Part shown: positions 28,990-36,346 of the stretch, piece by piece
How positions within the stretch are numbered: the stretch's first letter is position 1
Layout: every line of letters starts with the position of its first letter
NCBI GenBank assembly: GCA_017535635.1
Contig: JAFXTU010000050.1
Span: 1 to 64,000 of the forward strand
Direction: 5' to 3'
DNA: 64,000 nucleotides
Origin: Oscillospiraceae bacterium
Lineage (GTDB): Bacteria > Bacillota > Clostridia > Oscillospirales > Oscillospiraceae
The notes under the pieces: model-generated
What the model was told of the DNA's origin: nothing
Databases searched by the model: none
Seen by the model: only the letters and a program-made list of their open reading frames with translations
Position numbers and translations under genes: made by a program

Positions 28990-31224
28990 TTACTCCATCT
29001 CCCGCCTCAGCTTCTCCAAAAACCACTCCGTATCCCCGCCCGGCGCAGGGGAGGGATAGAGGGGGAGCACCGGGGTCAATGACAGCCGCTCCGGGCCGTG
29101 GGTGGTGCGCAGCATCCCCACGCCGGGGTGGTACTCCCGCCTGGTGATGCCCCGGCGCTTGGCGTAGTCCTCCTCCGGCGGCTCCGCCTGGTAGTAGCGG
29201 CAGCGGCGGGCCGTGACCCCCGGCACAGTAAGGAGCTTCAGCCAGCCCTCCACGCTCCCCTCCGGCGTCCGGGCCGCCAGGGCTTCGGCGAAGGCCTCCG
29301 GCTCCTCCGGAAGCCCGGAGAGCAGGGGAATGGCCCGGAGGGCAGCAGTGTCCTTCGCCGCCAGGTAGAAGCTGCCGTCGGCGGCGTGGAAGATCCGGTC
29401 CAGCGGCCCGTAGCCCACGGCCTGGGGCCCCGCGGGCTCGTCCCAGATCTTCCCCTCGTAGCCCAGCATGAAGGGGAGCTGGGCCAGGGTGGAGCTCCGG
29501 GAGAGGCAGGCCTGGACCCGCTGGCCCTCCCCGGTCGTCAGCCGTCCGTACACCGCCAGCAGCACCCCCAGGCAGCCCATCTGCCCGGTCATGTGGTCCA
29601 GCACCAGGAGAGGCAGGGTCTCCGGCTTCACCGAATTCCCGTAGCGGCAGGACATGCCGGTGACGGCCTCTCCCAGGTCCTCGTGGCCCCGCATCCACTC
29701 CCGGCCTCCGCCCAGGGAGTGGATGTTGATCTGAGACAGGATGATCTGGGGATTCTTCTCCCGCAGCTGCTCCTCCGTGACGCCCAAGTGCTCGTAGGCC
29801 GCCTGGGCGAAATTGCAGTGGAAGACGTCGGCCTGCCGGATCAGGTAGTCCAGCATCTTCTTCCCCTCGGGGGATTTCAGGTCCAGATAGACACAGGTCT
29901 TGCCGTTGTTCTGGGTCTCATGGCCCCCCAGGGCGGTGAAGTTCTCCATGACCCGGGGATTGTTGATCTTGACGACCTCGGCCCCGTACTCTGCCAGGAG
30001 CCTGCCGCAGGTGGGCCCCGCCACCACCTGGCAAAGGTCCAGCACCTTGATCCCGTGAAGGGCGGGCTCCGGCGGGGGACAGGCCTCCGGCCTGGGTCGG
30101 GGCGGCAGGGTGTCCAGCTCCGTCAGGATGGAGGCCCGGTCCTCGTCCGGGAGATGCCGGGGAAGGCCGACCGAGTCCCCGCTTTTCAGCATGAGGGAGG
30201 GGGCCCCGGGCTGCAGGGTGGGCCCCAGAATGGGGTCCAGGACCGGGACCACGCTGCGGCTTTCCAGGGCGGCGGGGTCATGGAGCCACTCCTCGCTCCA
30301 CTGGGAGACGGCGAAGCCCGCCCCGTGCTCGCGCTGGGCGTAGTCCTCCCACTCCTGCATGGTTCGGGTCAGCATCAGCTGCCGCACCGTCTCCCCGGCG
30401 TCCTGGGGGAGACCGTTCTGGATCCACTCCGCAGGGAAGAGGGCCTCGGCGATGCTCTGGGCGCCCCGAGGGGGCGGGGTGGTCTGGATGTAGCGCCCGT
30501 CCTTGCAGGGGTACTGGGCCATGAGGCGCACCAGGGAATAGGCGTTGATGCTGTCCCGGCTGCGCTCCAGCCCGCCGGGGATCATGCTCTGGGGCGGGTC
30601 GGAGGTCCGGGTGCTGTCGATCTCAAAGCAGGCGTCGTAGAGGGCGGATTCGATGAACTGCCCCCGGGAGCACTTTTCCCGCACGATCAGAGCGGCGGCG
30701 ATGCTGTGGCAGGCGATGACTGCGGCGAAGTTGGAGGCCAGGGGCAGGGCGTCGAAGCGGATGAAGCGCCGCCAGGTGCCGAAGTCCACCCCGGAGTACA
30801 GCCCCGCCTCCGCGCCGATGATCCCTTCCCAGCCGGGGAGGTCCCTCCGCTCCGGGTCCCGGCGGGAGAAGCCGGGGAGGGAGCAGTAGATGAGGGTGGG
30901 GTTCCGCGCCGCGCAGGCCTCGTAGCCCAGGCCCAGCCGGTCCATGACGCCGGGGCGGAAGTTCTCAATCAGGATGTCCGCCGAGTCCGCCAGCCGTTTG
31001 GCGATCTCCAGGTCCTCCTCCTTTTTCAGGTCCAGGATGATGTTCCGCTTTCCCCGAGCCAGGACCGCGTTTGCCTCGTATGCGTTCCATCGGGGCCCGC
31101 CGGGCGGGTCCACGTGGATGACCTCCGCCCCGTAGTCCCCCAGGATCATGGCCGCCAGCGGCCCCGCCAGGTACTGCCCGAAGTCCAGCACCCGAAGCCC
31201 CTTGAGCACGCCCTTCTTTTCCAT
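28990..31224 (-). CDS. Tandem-domain CaiB/BaiF (family III) CoA-transferase
   Basis: A 744-residue protein made of two complete class III CoA-transferase domains. Domain 1 begins GLRVLDFGQYLAGPLAAMIL and runs to about 365. Domain 2 begins GIKVLDLCQVVAGPTCGRLL and runs to the end. Each has the GxEVI(H/K)V/I pattern, the DLK segment (LDLKKEEDLEIAKRLADSAD; LDLKSPEGKKMLDYLIRQAD), and an aspartate at the catalytic-Asp position (RFDALPLASN in 1; LDHMTGQMG in 2). Family III enzymes move CoA between carboxylates through an aspartyl-CoA intermediate. Single-domain members (about 400 residues) dimerise as interlocked rings, so the fusion may make an obligate heterodimer within one chain, as in DddD-type enzymes. 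It lies divergent from enoate reductase 2 in one intergenic region, suggesting a common pathway. Confidence 0.9.
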   Translation of the reverse strand: MEKKGVLKGLRVLDFGQYLAGPLAAMILGDYGAEVIHVDPPGGPRWNAYEANAVLARGKRNIILDLKKEEDLEIAKRLADSADILIENFRPGVMDRLGLGYEACAARNPTLIYCSLPGFSRRDPERRDLPGWEGIIGAEAGLYSGVDFGTWRRFIRFDALPLASNFAAVIACHSIAAALIVREKCSRGQFIESALYDACFEIDSTRTSDPPQSMIPGGLERSRDSINAYSLVRLMAQYPCKDGRYIQTTPPPRGAQSIAEALFPAEWIQNGLPQDAGETVRQLMLTRTMQEWEDYAQREHGAGFAVSQWSEEWLHDPAALESRSVVPVLDPILGPTLQPGAPSLMLKSGDSVGLPRHLPDEDRASILTELDTLPPRPRPEACPPPEPALHGIKVLDLCQVVAGPTCGRLLAEYGAEVVKINNPRVMENFTALGGHETQNNGKTCVYLDLKSPEGKKMLDYLIRQADVFHCNFAQAAYEHLGVTEEQLREKNPQIILSQINIHSLGGGREWMRGHEDLGEAVTGMSCRYGNSVKPETLPLLVLDHMTGQMGCLGVLLAVYGRLTTGEGQRVQACLSRSSTLAQLPFMLGYEGKIWDEPAGPQAVGYGPLDRIFHAADGSFYLAAKDTAALRAIPLLSGLPEEPEAFAEALAARTPEGSVEGWLKLLTVPGVTARRCRYYQAEPPEEDYAKRRGITRREYHPGVGMLRTTHGPERLSLTPVLPLYPSPAPGGDTEWFLEKLRREME

Positions 31225-31262
31225 CCTCAGGCTGCCTCCTTTGCTTGCTATGTTTTTCCTCT

Positions 31263-31291
31263 ATCATACAGGGGCGGGCCGCCCGCGTCAA
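31263..31291 (-). promoter_or_regulatory. Sigma-A promoter of the CoA-transferase gene
   Basis: Minus strand TTGACG (31286-31291), 17-base GC-rich spacer, TATGAT (31263-31268), about 40 bases upstream of the ATG (AAAGGAGG ribosome binding site). Confidence 0.8.
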
Positions 31292-31317
31292 GCGCCGGTT
31301 TTGCCCTCTCCCCTCCG

Positions 31318-31346
31318 TTGACAAGCCCTCCCCGGCCCGGTATACT
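31318..31346 (+). promoter_or_regulatory. Sigma-A promoter of enoate reductase 2
   Basis: Consensus TTGACA (31318-31323), 17-base spacer, TATACT (31341-31346). It is back-to-back with the CoA-transferase promoter, 26 bases between the two -35 boxes. Confidence 0.85.
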
Positions 31347-31390
31347 TTTATCATATAAGAATACGGATACCCGGAAGGGGAGGGACCATT

Positions 31391-33394
31391 ATGGGCATGG
31401 AGAAATACCCGCATCTGTTCGAGCCGCTGAAGATCGGCGGCGTTCTGTTCCGCAACCGCATCTTTGCCGCCCCCAACGGCTGCCAGTACCTGGACTACGG
31501 GGGCGTGCCCAGTGCCGCCGGGGCGGCCTTCTACGAGCGGAAGGCCATGGGCGGCGCTGCGGCGGTGACCCTGGGGGAGTGCGTGGTGGACTCCAGAACC
31601 GGCCAGGCCCACGCCTACCAGATTTTGCTGGACAATCCCCAGGCCCTGCCCCCCATGAGCAGCGTGGCGACCGCCATTTCCCGCCACGGGGCCGTGGCCT
31701 CGGCCCAATTACAGCACTGCGGGATGTACTCCCACCTGGTCTACGAGCGGGGCGGGCAGCTTTTGGGCCCCGTGGACACCGCCATCCCCGACGTTCATAC
31801 CACCAACAACGACGGGCATGAGGTCCGGAAGTCCCCCGACGGGCTTCGCCACGTCCGGGGCATGACGGAGGAGGAGATCGAAGAGCTGATCCGCGCCTAC
31901 GGCCGGGCCGCCGCTCTTCTGAAGCAGTCCGGCTTCGGCATGGTGATGATCCACGCGGGCCACGGCTGGGGTCTCGCCCAGTTCATCTCCAAAAGCCTGA
32001 ACACCCGTAGAGACCGCTGGGGCGGCCCGGACCTGGAAAACCGGATGCGCCTGACCCTGGCGGTGATCGACAGCGTGCGGAAGGCCGTGGGGCCCAAGTT
32101 CCCCATCGAGGTGCGCATCAGCGGCGCGGAGTGCACCGACACCGGCTACGACATCGACGAGGGCGTGGCCATCGCCAAGCTGCTGGACGGGCGGGCGGAC
32201 ATCATCCACGTCTCTGCCGGGCACCATGAATCCCAGTACGCCACCATGATCACCCACCCCAGCATGTTCCTGGAGGATGGGGTGAACGTGAAGTACGCCG
32301 CCGAGATCAAGAAGCACGTGAAGACTCCCGTGGGCACCGTGGGAGCCCTGACGGACCCGGCCTTCATGGAGGAGATCCTTGCCTCCGGCAAGGCGGACAT
32401 CATCAATGTGGGCCGGGGCTTCCTGGCGGACCCGGACTTCCCCCTGAAATGCCGCCTGGGGATGGAGGAGGACATCGACCGCTGCATGCGCTGCTGCGAG
32501 TGCTTCGCCCTCAGCACCCGGACGAGGCGGCGGGCCTGCGCCGTGAACCCCGTGATCGGCCACGAGCTGGAGGAACAGTACGACCGCCCGCCCCGGACAA
32601 AGAAGAAGGTCCTGGTGGCCGGGGGCGGCGTGGCCGGGATGGAAGCGGCCCTCACTGCCGCCCGGAGAGGCCATGAGGTGATCCTCTGCGAAGAAACCGA
32701 CAAATTGGGAGGCGTCCTCCGCTGCGAAGAGAACGTCCCCTTCAAGGCGCGGCTGGGGGAATACCTGGACCGGCAGGCCCGCCGGGTCATGGAGGCGGGG
32801 GTGGAGGTCCGGCTGGGAACGAGAGTGACGAAGGAGCTGGCTCTGAGCATCGCCCCCGATGCCATCATCGCCGCCCTGGGGGCAAGGCCGGTGAAGCCCC
32901 ATATCCCCGGCATCGACGGGGAAAACGTCTTCGGCGCGGAGGAGGTCTACCTCCACCCGGAGAAGGCCGGGGACCGGGTCCTCATCCTGGGCGGAGGCCT
33001 GGTGGGCATCGAACTGGGCATCTTCCTGGCCGGCCTGGGCCGGGAGGTCACGCTGATGGAGCTGCTGACCGAGCTCAGTGACGGGGGCAACATGGTCCAC
33101 ATGAACGCCCTCCGGGTCCAGATCCGGGAGAAGAACATCCGTCTGGCCCTCTCCACGAAGGCGAAGGAGCTGCGCCGGGACGGGGTCCTGGCGGAGCGGG
33201 AGGGAGAAGAAGTGTTCTTCCCGGCGGACACGGTGGTCTACGCCGTGGGCCAGCGCTCCCTCAGCCAGGAGGCCCTGGCCTTGAACGCCTGCGCCCCGGA
33301 ATTCTATATGGCGGGGGACTGCGTGGCCGCGAAAAACATCATGGCCGCCACCACGGCGGCCTACCAGGCCGCCAAAGACATCGGCAGACTTTGA
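31391..33394 (+). CDS. NADH:flavin oxidoreductase, enoate reductase/BaiH-like (enzyme 2)
   Basis: A 667-residue paralog of enzyme 1, also with FMN TIM barrel (about 1-370), a Cys-rich Fe-S motif CMRCCECF with a later RRRACAVNP, and a FAD/NAD domain (VAGGGVAGMEAALTAARRGH, then ILGGGLVGIELGIFLAG). The two proteins share the N-terminal pattern KYPHLF.P...GG.LFRNRIFAAP but differ inside the barrel: enzyme 2 has an extra loop (HTTNNDGHEVRKSPDGLRHV) near the active site, so substrates probably differ. BaiCD and BaiH form a comparable pair in bile acid dehydroxylation. Start ATG 31391 with GGAGGG 6 bases upstream; a second ATG is two codons further. Confidence 0.92.
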   Translation: MGMEKYPHLFEPLKIGGVLFRNRIFAAPNGCQYLDYGGVPSAAGAAFYERKAMGGAAAVTLGECVVDSRTGQAHAYQILLDNPQALPPMSSVATAISRHGAVASAQLQHCGMYSHLVYERGGQLLGPVDTAIPDVHTTNNDGHEVRKSPDGLRHVRGMTEEEIEELIRAYGRAAALLKQSGFGMVMIHAGHGWGLAQFISKSLNTRRDRWGGPDLENRMRLTLAVIDSVRKAVGPKFPIEVRISGAECTDTGYDIDEGVAIAKLLDGRADIIHVSAGHHESQYATMITHPSMFLEDGVNVKYAAEIKKHVKTPVGTVGALTDPAFMEEILASGKADIINVGRGFLADPDFPLKCRLGMEEDIDRCMRCCECFALSTRTRRRACAVNPVIGHELEEQYDRPPRTKKKVLVAGGGVAGMEAALTAARRGHEVILCEETDKLGGVLRCEENVPFKARLGEYLDRQARRVMEAGVEVRLGTRVTKELALSIAPDAIIAALGARPVKPHIPGIDGENVFGAEEVYLHPEKAGDRVLILGGGLVGIELGIFLAGLGREVTLMELLTELSDGGNMVHMNALRVQIREKNIRLALSTKAKELRRDGVLAEREGEEVFFPADTVVYAVGQRSLSQEALALNACAPEFYMAGDCVAAKNIMAATTAAYQAAKDIGRL

Positions 33395-33428
33395 ATCCGG
33401 AATACTGATTACCAAACGGTAAGTACCT

Positions 33429-33469
33429 GAGAGAAAAGTGCCTAGTTGCGCTTTTCTCTCTATTTCTTT
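33429..33469 (+). terminator. Terminator after enoate reductase 2
   Basis: Stem GAGAGAAAAG (33429-33438) with CTTTTCTCTC (33451-33460), extended inward with one G-T pair, followed by TATTTCTTT. Confidence 0.8.
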
Positions 33470-33474
33470 ATATT

Positions 33475-33492
33475 TATAACGAAAACGTTATA
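33475..33492 (+). promoter_or_regulatory. Perfect 18-bp palindrome, likely operator of the ferredoxin-flavoprotein operon
   Basis: TATAACG-aaaa-CGTTATA is a perfect inverted repeat with 7-base arms, 48 bases upstream of the ferredoxin start. It contains a -10-like TTATAG but no convincing -35. It has the shape of a site for a dimeric repressor. Confidence 0.5.
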
Positions 33493-33539
33493 GAAATGCG
33501 GCGGTCCAGCCGCAATCAGATTTAAGGAGGATGGCTCAC

Positions 33540-33785
33540 TTGATCAACACAAACCACCGCATCGAATTTGACGCCGAGAAATGCGTCGGCTGTCAGATTT
33601 GCTACAAGTCCTGCTTTGTGGACGTGATCCGATGGGACGCGGAGGCCAAACGGCCGATCTTCAAGTACGTGGAGGACTGCGAGCACTGCTTCCTCTGCAT
33701 GGCCCTCTGCAAGAAGGAGGCCATCAAGGTCGTCCCCGATTACGACAGCGAGCATATGCTGCAGAACATCGACAAGTACAGGTGA
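33540..33785 (+). CDS. 2[4Fe-4S] ferredoxin-type electron transfer subunit
   Basis: An 81-residue small iron-sulfur protein with two CxxCxxCxxxC motifs (CVGCQICYKSC and CEHCFLCMALC), each expected to hold one 4Fe-4S cluster. It should carry electrons to the large flavoprotein directly downstream, 10 bases away; the pairing recalls AprB-AprA and similar two-subunit reductases. Start choice: TTG at 33540 has AGGAGG 9 bases upstream. The ATG at 33531 immediately touches the ribosome binding site, so it would be poorly used. Clusters are spaced by about 28 residues, longer than in clostridial ferredoxin, which also fits an AprB-like subunit. Confidence 0.88.
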   Translation: MINTNHRIEFDAEKCVGCQICYKSCFVDVIRWDAEAKRPIFKYVEDCEHCFLCMALCKKEAIKVVPDYDSEHMLQNIDKYR

Positions 33786-33795
33786 GGTGAGAGAG

Positions 33796-36243
33796 ATGCG
33801 TAATTACAATGTCAGTTCCTGCGACGTTTTGATCCTGGGCGGCGGCATCGGCGGCCTGAGCTGCGCCGTCTCCATCAAGGAGCACAACCCCGAAATTGAC
33901 GTTCTGGTGGTGGAGAAGAACTTCGCCGGCTACGCGGGCAAGGCCAACCGGGGCGGCGGCGTGCTCCAGTACTTCCCCGACAGCGTGGACCCCTGGGGCT
34001 TCGCCGTTTTCCACGCCAAGAACATCGGCGCGGACTTCACCGACCAGGCCCTCATGGCCCGCTACGTCTCCCAGAACAGCGCCATGATGGCCAAGCTGGA
34101 ATCCTGGGGCGTGAACATCCCCCGGAACGCCGACGGCTCCCTCACCATCCTGCCCACCGGTCCGCAGACCGCCATGATCTGCATCGACCTGGACATCACC
34201 CTGAAGGTCCGCCGCACGGCGGAGAAGAAGGGCGTCCGCTTCATGGACAAGACCGTCATGGCCGAGCTGCTCACGAATGAAAAGGGCGTCACCGGCGCGG
34301 TGGTGTTCAGCGTGCTGGACGGGACCGTCACCGCCGTCAGCGCCAAGAAGGTCGTCCTCGCCACCGGCAGCCAGGACTACCGCATCGGCTCCATGTGGAG
34401 CTCCGGCCGGGGCGACGGCATCGCGGCCGCCTACCGGGCGGGCGCGGAGATGCGCAACGCCGAGTTCGGCAACTTCGCCCAGCTGGCCCGCTACCGCAGC
34501 CACAACGAGGTGGTCTTCGGCGAGAACTATATGTACAACTCCAAGGGCGAGCACATCACCCGCAACTTCCAGGAGCGGCGGGAGACCGACATCTCCTCCA
34601 GGGCCATCCGGGAGTGGTACAAGCAGGTCACTGAGGGCAACGGCCCCGTGTACCTGGACTTCGGCGACGAGGAAGCCGGAGAGAACGCCATGGAGCGGGT
34701 CTTCGACCGGCCCTACGGCAAAAAGTTCCGCCAGCTGAACGACGAGACCGCTCACAGCGTGGACAAGGACATGGAGGTCGCCCCCCTCTTCATCGGCGAG
34801 CAGTCCCCCATCAAGGTGGACCATCACATGAAGACCAGCCTGGAAGGGCTCTACGCCATCGGCGACTGTTCCTACTGCGGCTCCCGGCTGCCCGGCGCCG
34901 TGCCCGCCCCTCCGGGACGGAACCGGGGCTCCGGCATCCTGAACGCCGTCTTCGCCGCCCTGGAGTGCGCCGACGAGGTGGGCGAGGCTGATTTTGCCGC
35001 CGCAGTCCTGGCCCCCGTCGACGAGAAGCAGGTTCTTGCCGCCCAGGCCAGGATCACCGATCCCATGGAGCGGAAGACCGACGTGACCGCCAAGCAGGTC
35101 ATCGCCCTGGTGCAGAAGGCCATGGCCCCGGTGGAGCAGTCCGTCATCATGAAGCAGGAGCGGATGGAGAAGGCCCTTCAGATGGTGGAGGAGGCCAAGG
35201 CCCTTCTGCCGAAGATGAGCGCCAAGGACCTCCACGGCGCCATGGAGTGCATGGAGGCCGAGGCCATGGTCCTCTCCGCCGAGATGCACTACCGGGCCAG
35301 CATGCTCCGCAAGGAGTCCCGGGGCTGGTTCATGCGGGAGGACTATCCCGAGCAGGACAACGTGAACTGGTTCAAGCACATCATCGTGAAGAACGTGAAC
35401 GGGGAGATGACCCTTTCCACCGAGCCCGTGGACACCACCGGCTGGATCTACGGCCCGGAGCACACCGTCATCATCTCTGACGAAGTGAAGAACGGCCCCC
35501 TCTACAAGTACTTCCAGATGGACATGAAGGCCCCCGACCCCGCCCGCTACGCCGCTGCCGCCGCCCCGGCGGACCCCGGTAAGGGCCTCGCCCCCTGGGA
35601 CCTGAACAAGCTCTTCGAGCCCGGCTATCTGGACCTGGAGTGCGGCTTCTGCCAGATGCCCGACGGCGGCGCTATGCTGGCCAACCTCACCGACATGCCC
35701 GACGTGACCCCGGAGATGTTCGACTTCTGGTTCGCCTGGCACGGCCTGGAGGACGGGCGCTACACCATCTGGGACAAGGAAGACCACTACAGCGCCGTGA
35801 GCCGGGAGAAGGACAAGGGCAACAACAAGGCTCTCAGCATGAAGGAGCGCTATTGGGATACCACCCACGACGTCTTTGAGGACTGCGGCCTCGGCCCCGA
35901 GCGGATCATTATCAACTTCCGCAACCCCGCGGACATCGGCTTCGACCCGGAGAAGCTGAAGGACTTCAAGGGCACCATCGTCTGCTCCGGCAACGCCTTC
36001 GCCCCGGTGATCATGTGCCACTTCCTCCGGCCCAAGGCGGACGGCAAGGGCTATGAGCTCCGCAGCCGCTTCTGGTTCGGCTACCACATCGGCCCGGAGG
36101 GGAAGCCCGAGAAGCTGCTCCCCGAGGGCGAGCAGTTCAACCTCATCCCCGTCCAGGCCCTCCTGGCCCACAACATCAAGGAATTCACCAATCTGGCGGA
36201 TAAGCTGCCCCAGATCTACGCGGAGTTCGGCAAGGACTTCTGA
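33796..36243 (+). CDS. Large FAD-dependent reductase, fumarate-reductase/AprA-like
   Basis: An 815-residue flavoprotein. The N-terminal FAD loop DVLILGGGIGGLSCA, the fumarate reductase-like ANRGGG and ATGSQDYR/GRGDGIAAAYRAGAEM stretches, and the FAD-binding GLYAIGDCSYCG motif (about residue 355) place it in the succinate dehydrogenase/fumarate reductase/APS reductase flavoprotein group. A helical region with repeated EAKALL/EMHYRASMLRKESRG (about 430-510) matches the capping helices of that group. The last about 250 residues (from CGFCQMPDGGAML to the end) are not recognised as any named domain. No signal peptide or haem motif is seen, so it is a cytoplasmic reductase fed by the ferredoxin. 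Substrate unknown. Start ATG 33796 with GAGGTGAG upstream. Confidence 0.82.
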   Translation: MRNYNVSSCDVLILGGGIGGLSCAVSIKEHNPEIDVLVVEKNFAGYAGKANRGGGVLQYFPDSVDPWGFAVFHAKNIGADFTDQALMARYVSQNSAMMAKLESWGVNIPRNADGSLTILPTGPQTAMICIDLDITLKVRRTAEKKGVRFMDKTVMAELLTNEKGVTGAVVFSVLDGTVTAVSAKKVVLATGSQDYRIGSMWSSGRGDGIAAAYRAGAEMRNAEFGNFAQLARYRSHNEVVFGENYMYNSKGEHITRNFQERRETDISSRAIREWYKQVTEGNGPVYLDFGDEEAGENAMERVFDRPYGKKFRQLNDETAHSVDKDMEVAPLFIGEQSPIKVDHHMKTSLEGLYAIGDCSYCGSRLPGAVPAPPGRNRGSGILNAVFAALECADEVGEADFAAAVLAPVDEKQVLAAQARITDPMERKTDVTAKQVIALVQKAMAPVEQSVIMKQERMEKALQMVEEAKALLPKMSAKDLHGAMECMEAEAMVLSAEMHYRASMLRKESRGWFMREDYPEQDNVNWFKHIIVKNVNGEMTLSTEPVDTTGWIYGPEHTVIISDEVKNGPLYKYFQMDMKAPDPARYAAAAAPADPGKGLAPWDLNKLFEPGYLDLECGFCQMPDGGAMLANLTDMPDVTPEMFDFWFAWHGLEDGRYTIWDKEDHYSAVSREKDKGNNKALSMKERYWDTTHDVFEDCGLGPERIIINFRNPADIGFDPEKLKDFKGTIVCSGNAFAPVIMCHFLRPKADGKGYELRSRFWFGYHIGPEGKPEKLLPEGEQFNLIPVQALLAHNIKEFTNLADKLPQIYAEFGKDF

Positions 36244-36346
36244 ACGGGCGCCGCGCCCCCGCGCCGGGGGCCTCCGCAGGCCTTCCGGCGCGGCACCGGG
36301 TCCCTATGCGAGGCATGATAAAAATATAAAATAAAGGAGCGTACTT

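Noticed and set aside
33531..33539. ATG start for the ferredoxin at 33531
   Set aside because: It touches the AGGAGG site with no spacing; TTG at 33540 has correct spacing.
33724..36171. Minus-strand frame under the flavoprotein (815 codons)
   Set aside because: Shadow of a gene with a convincing FAD motif; no start signal.
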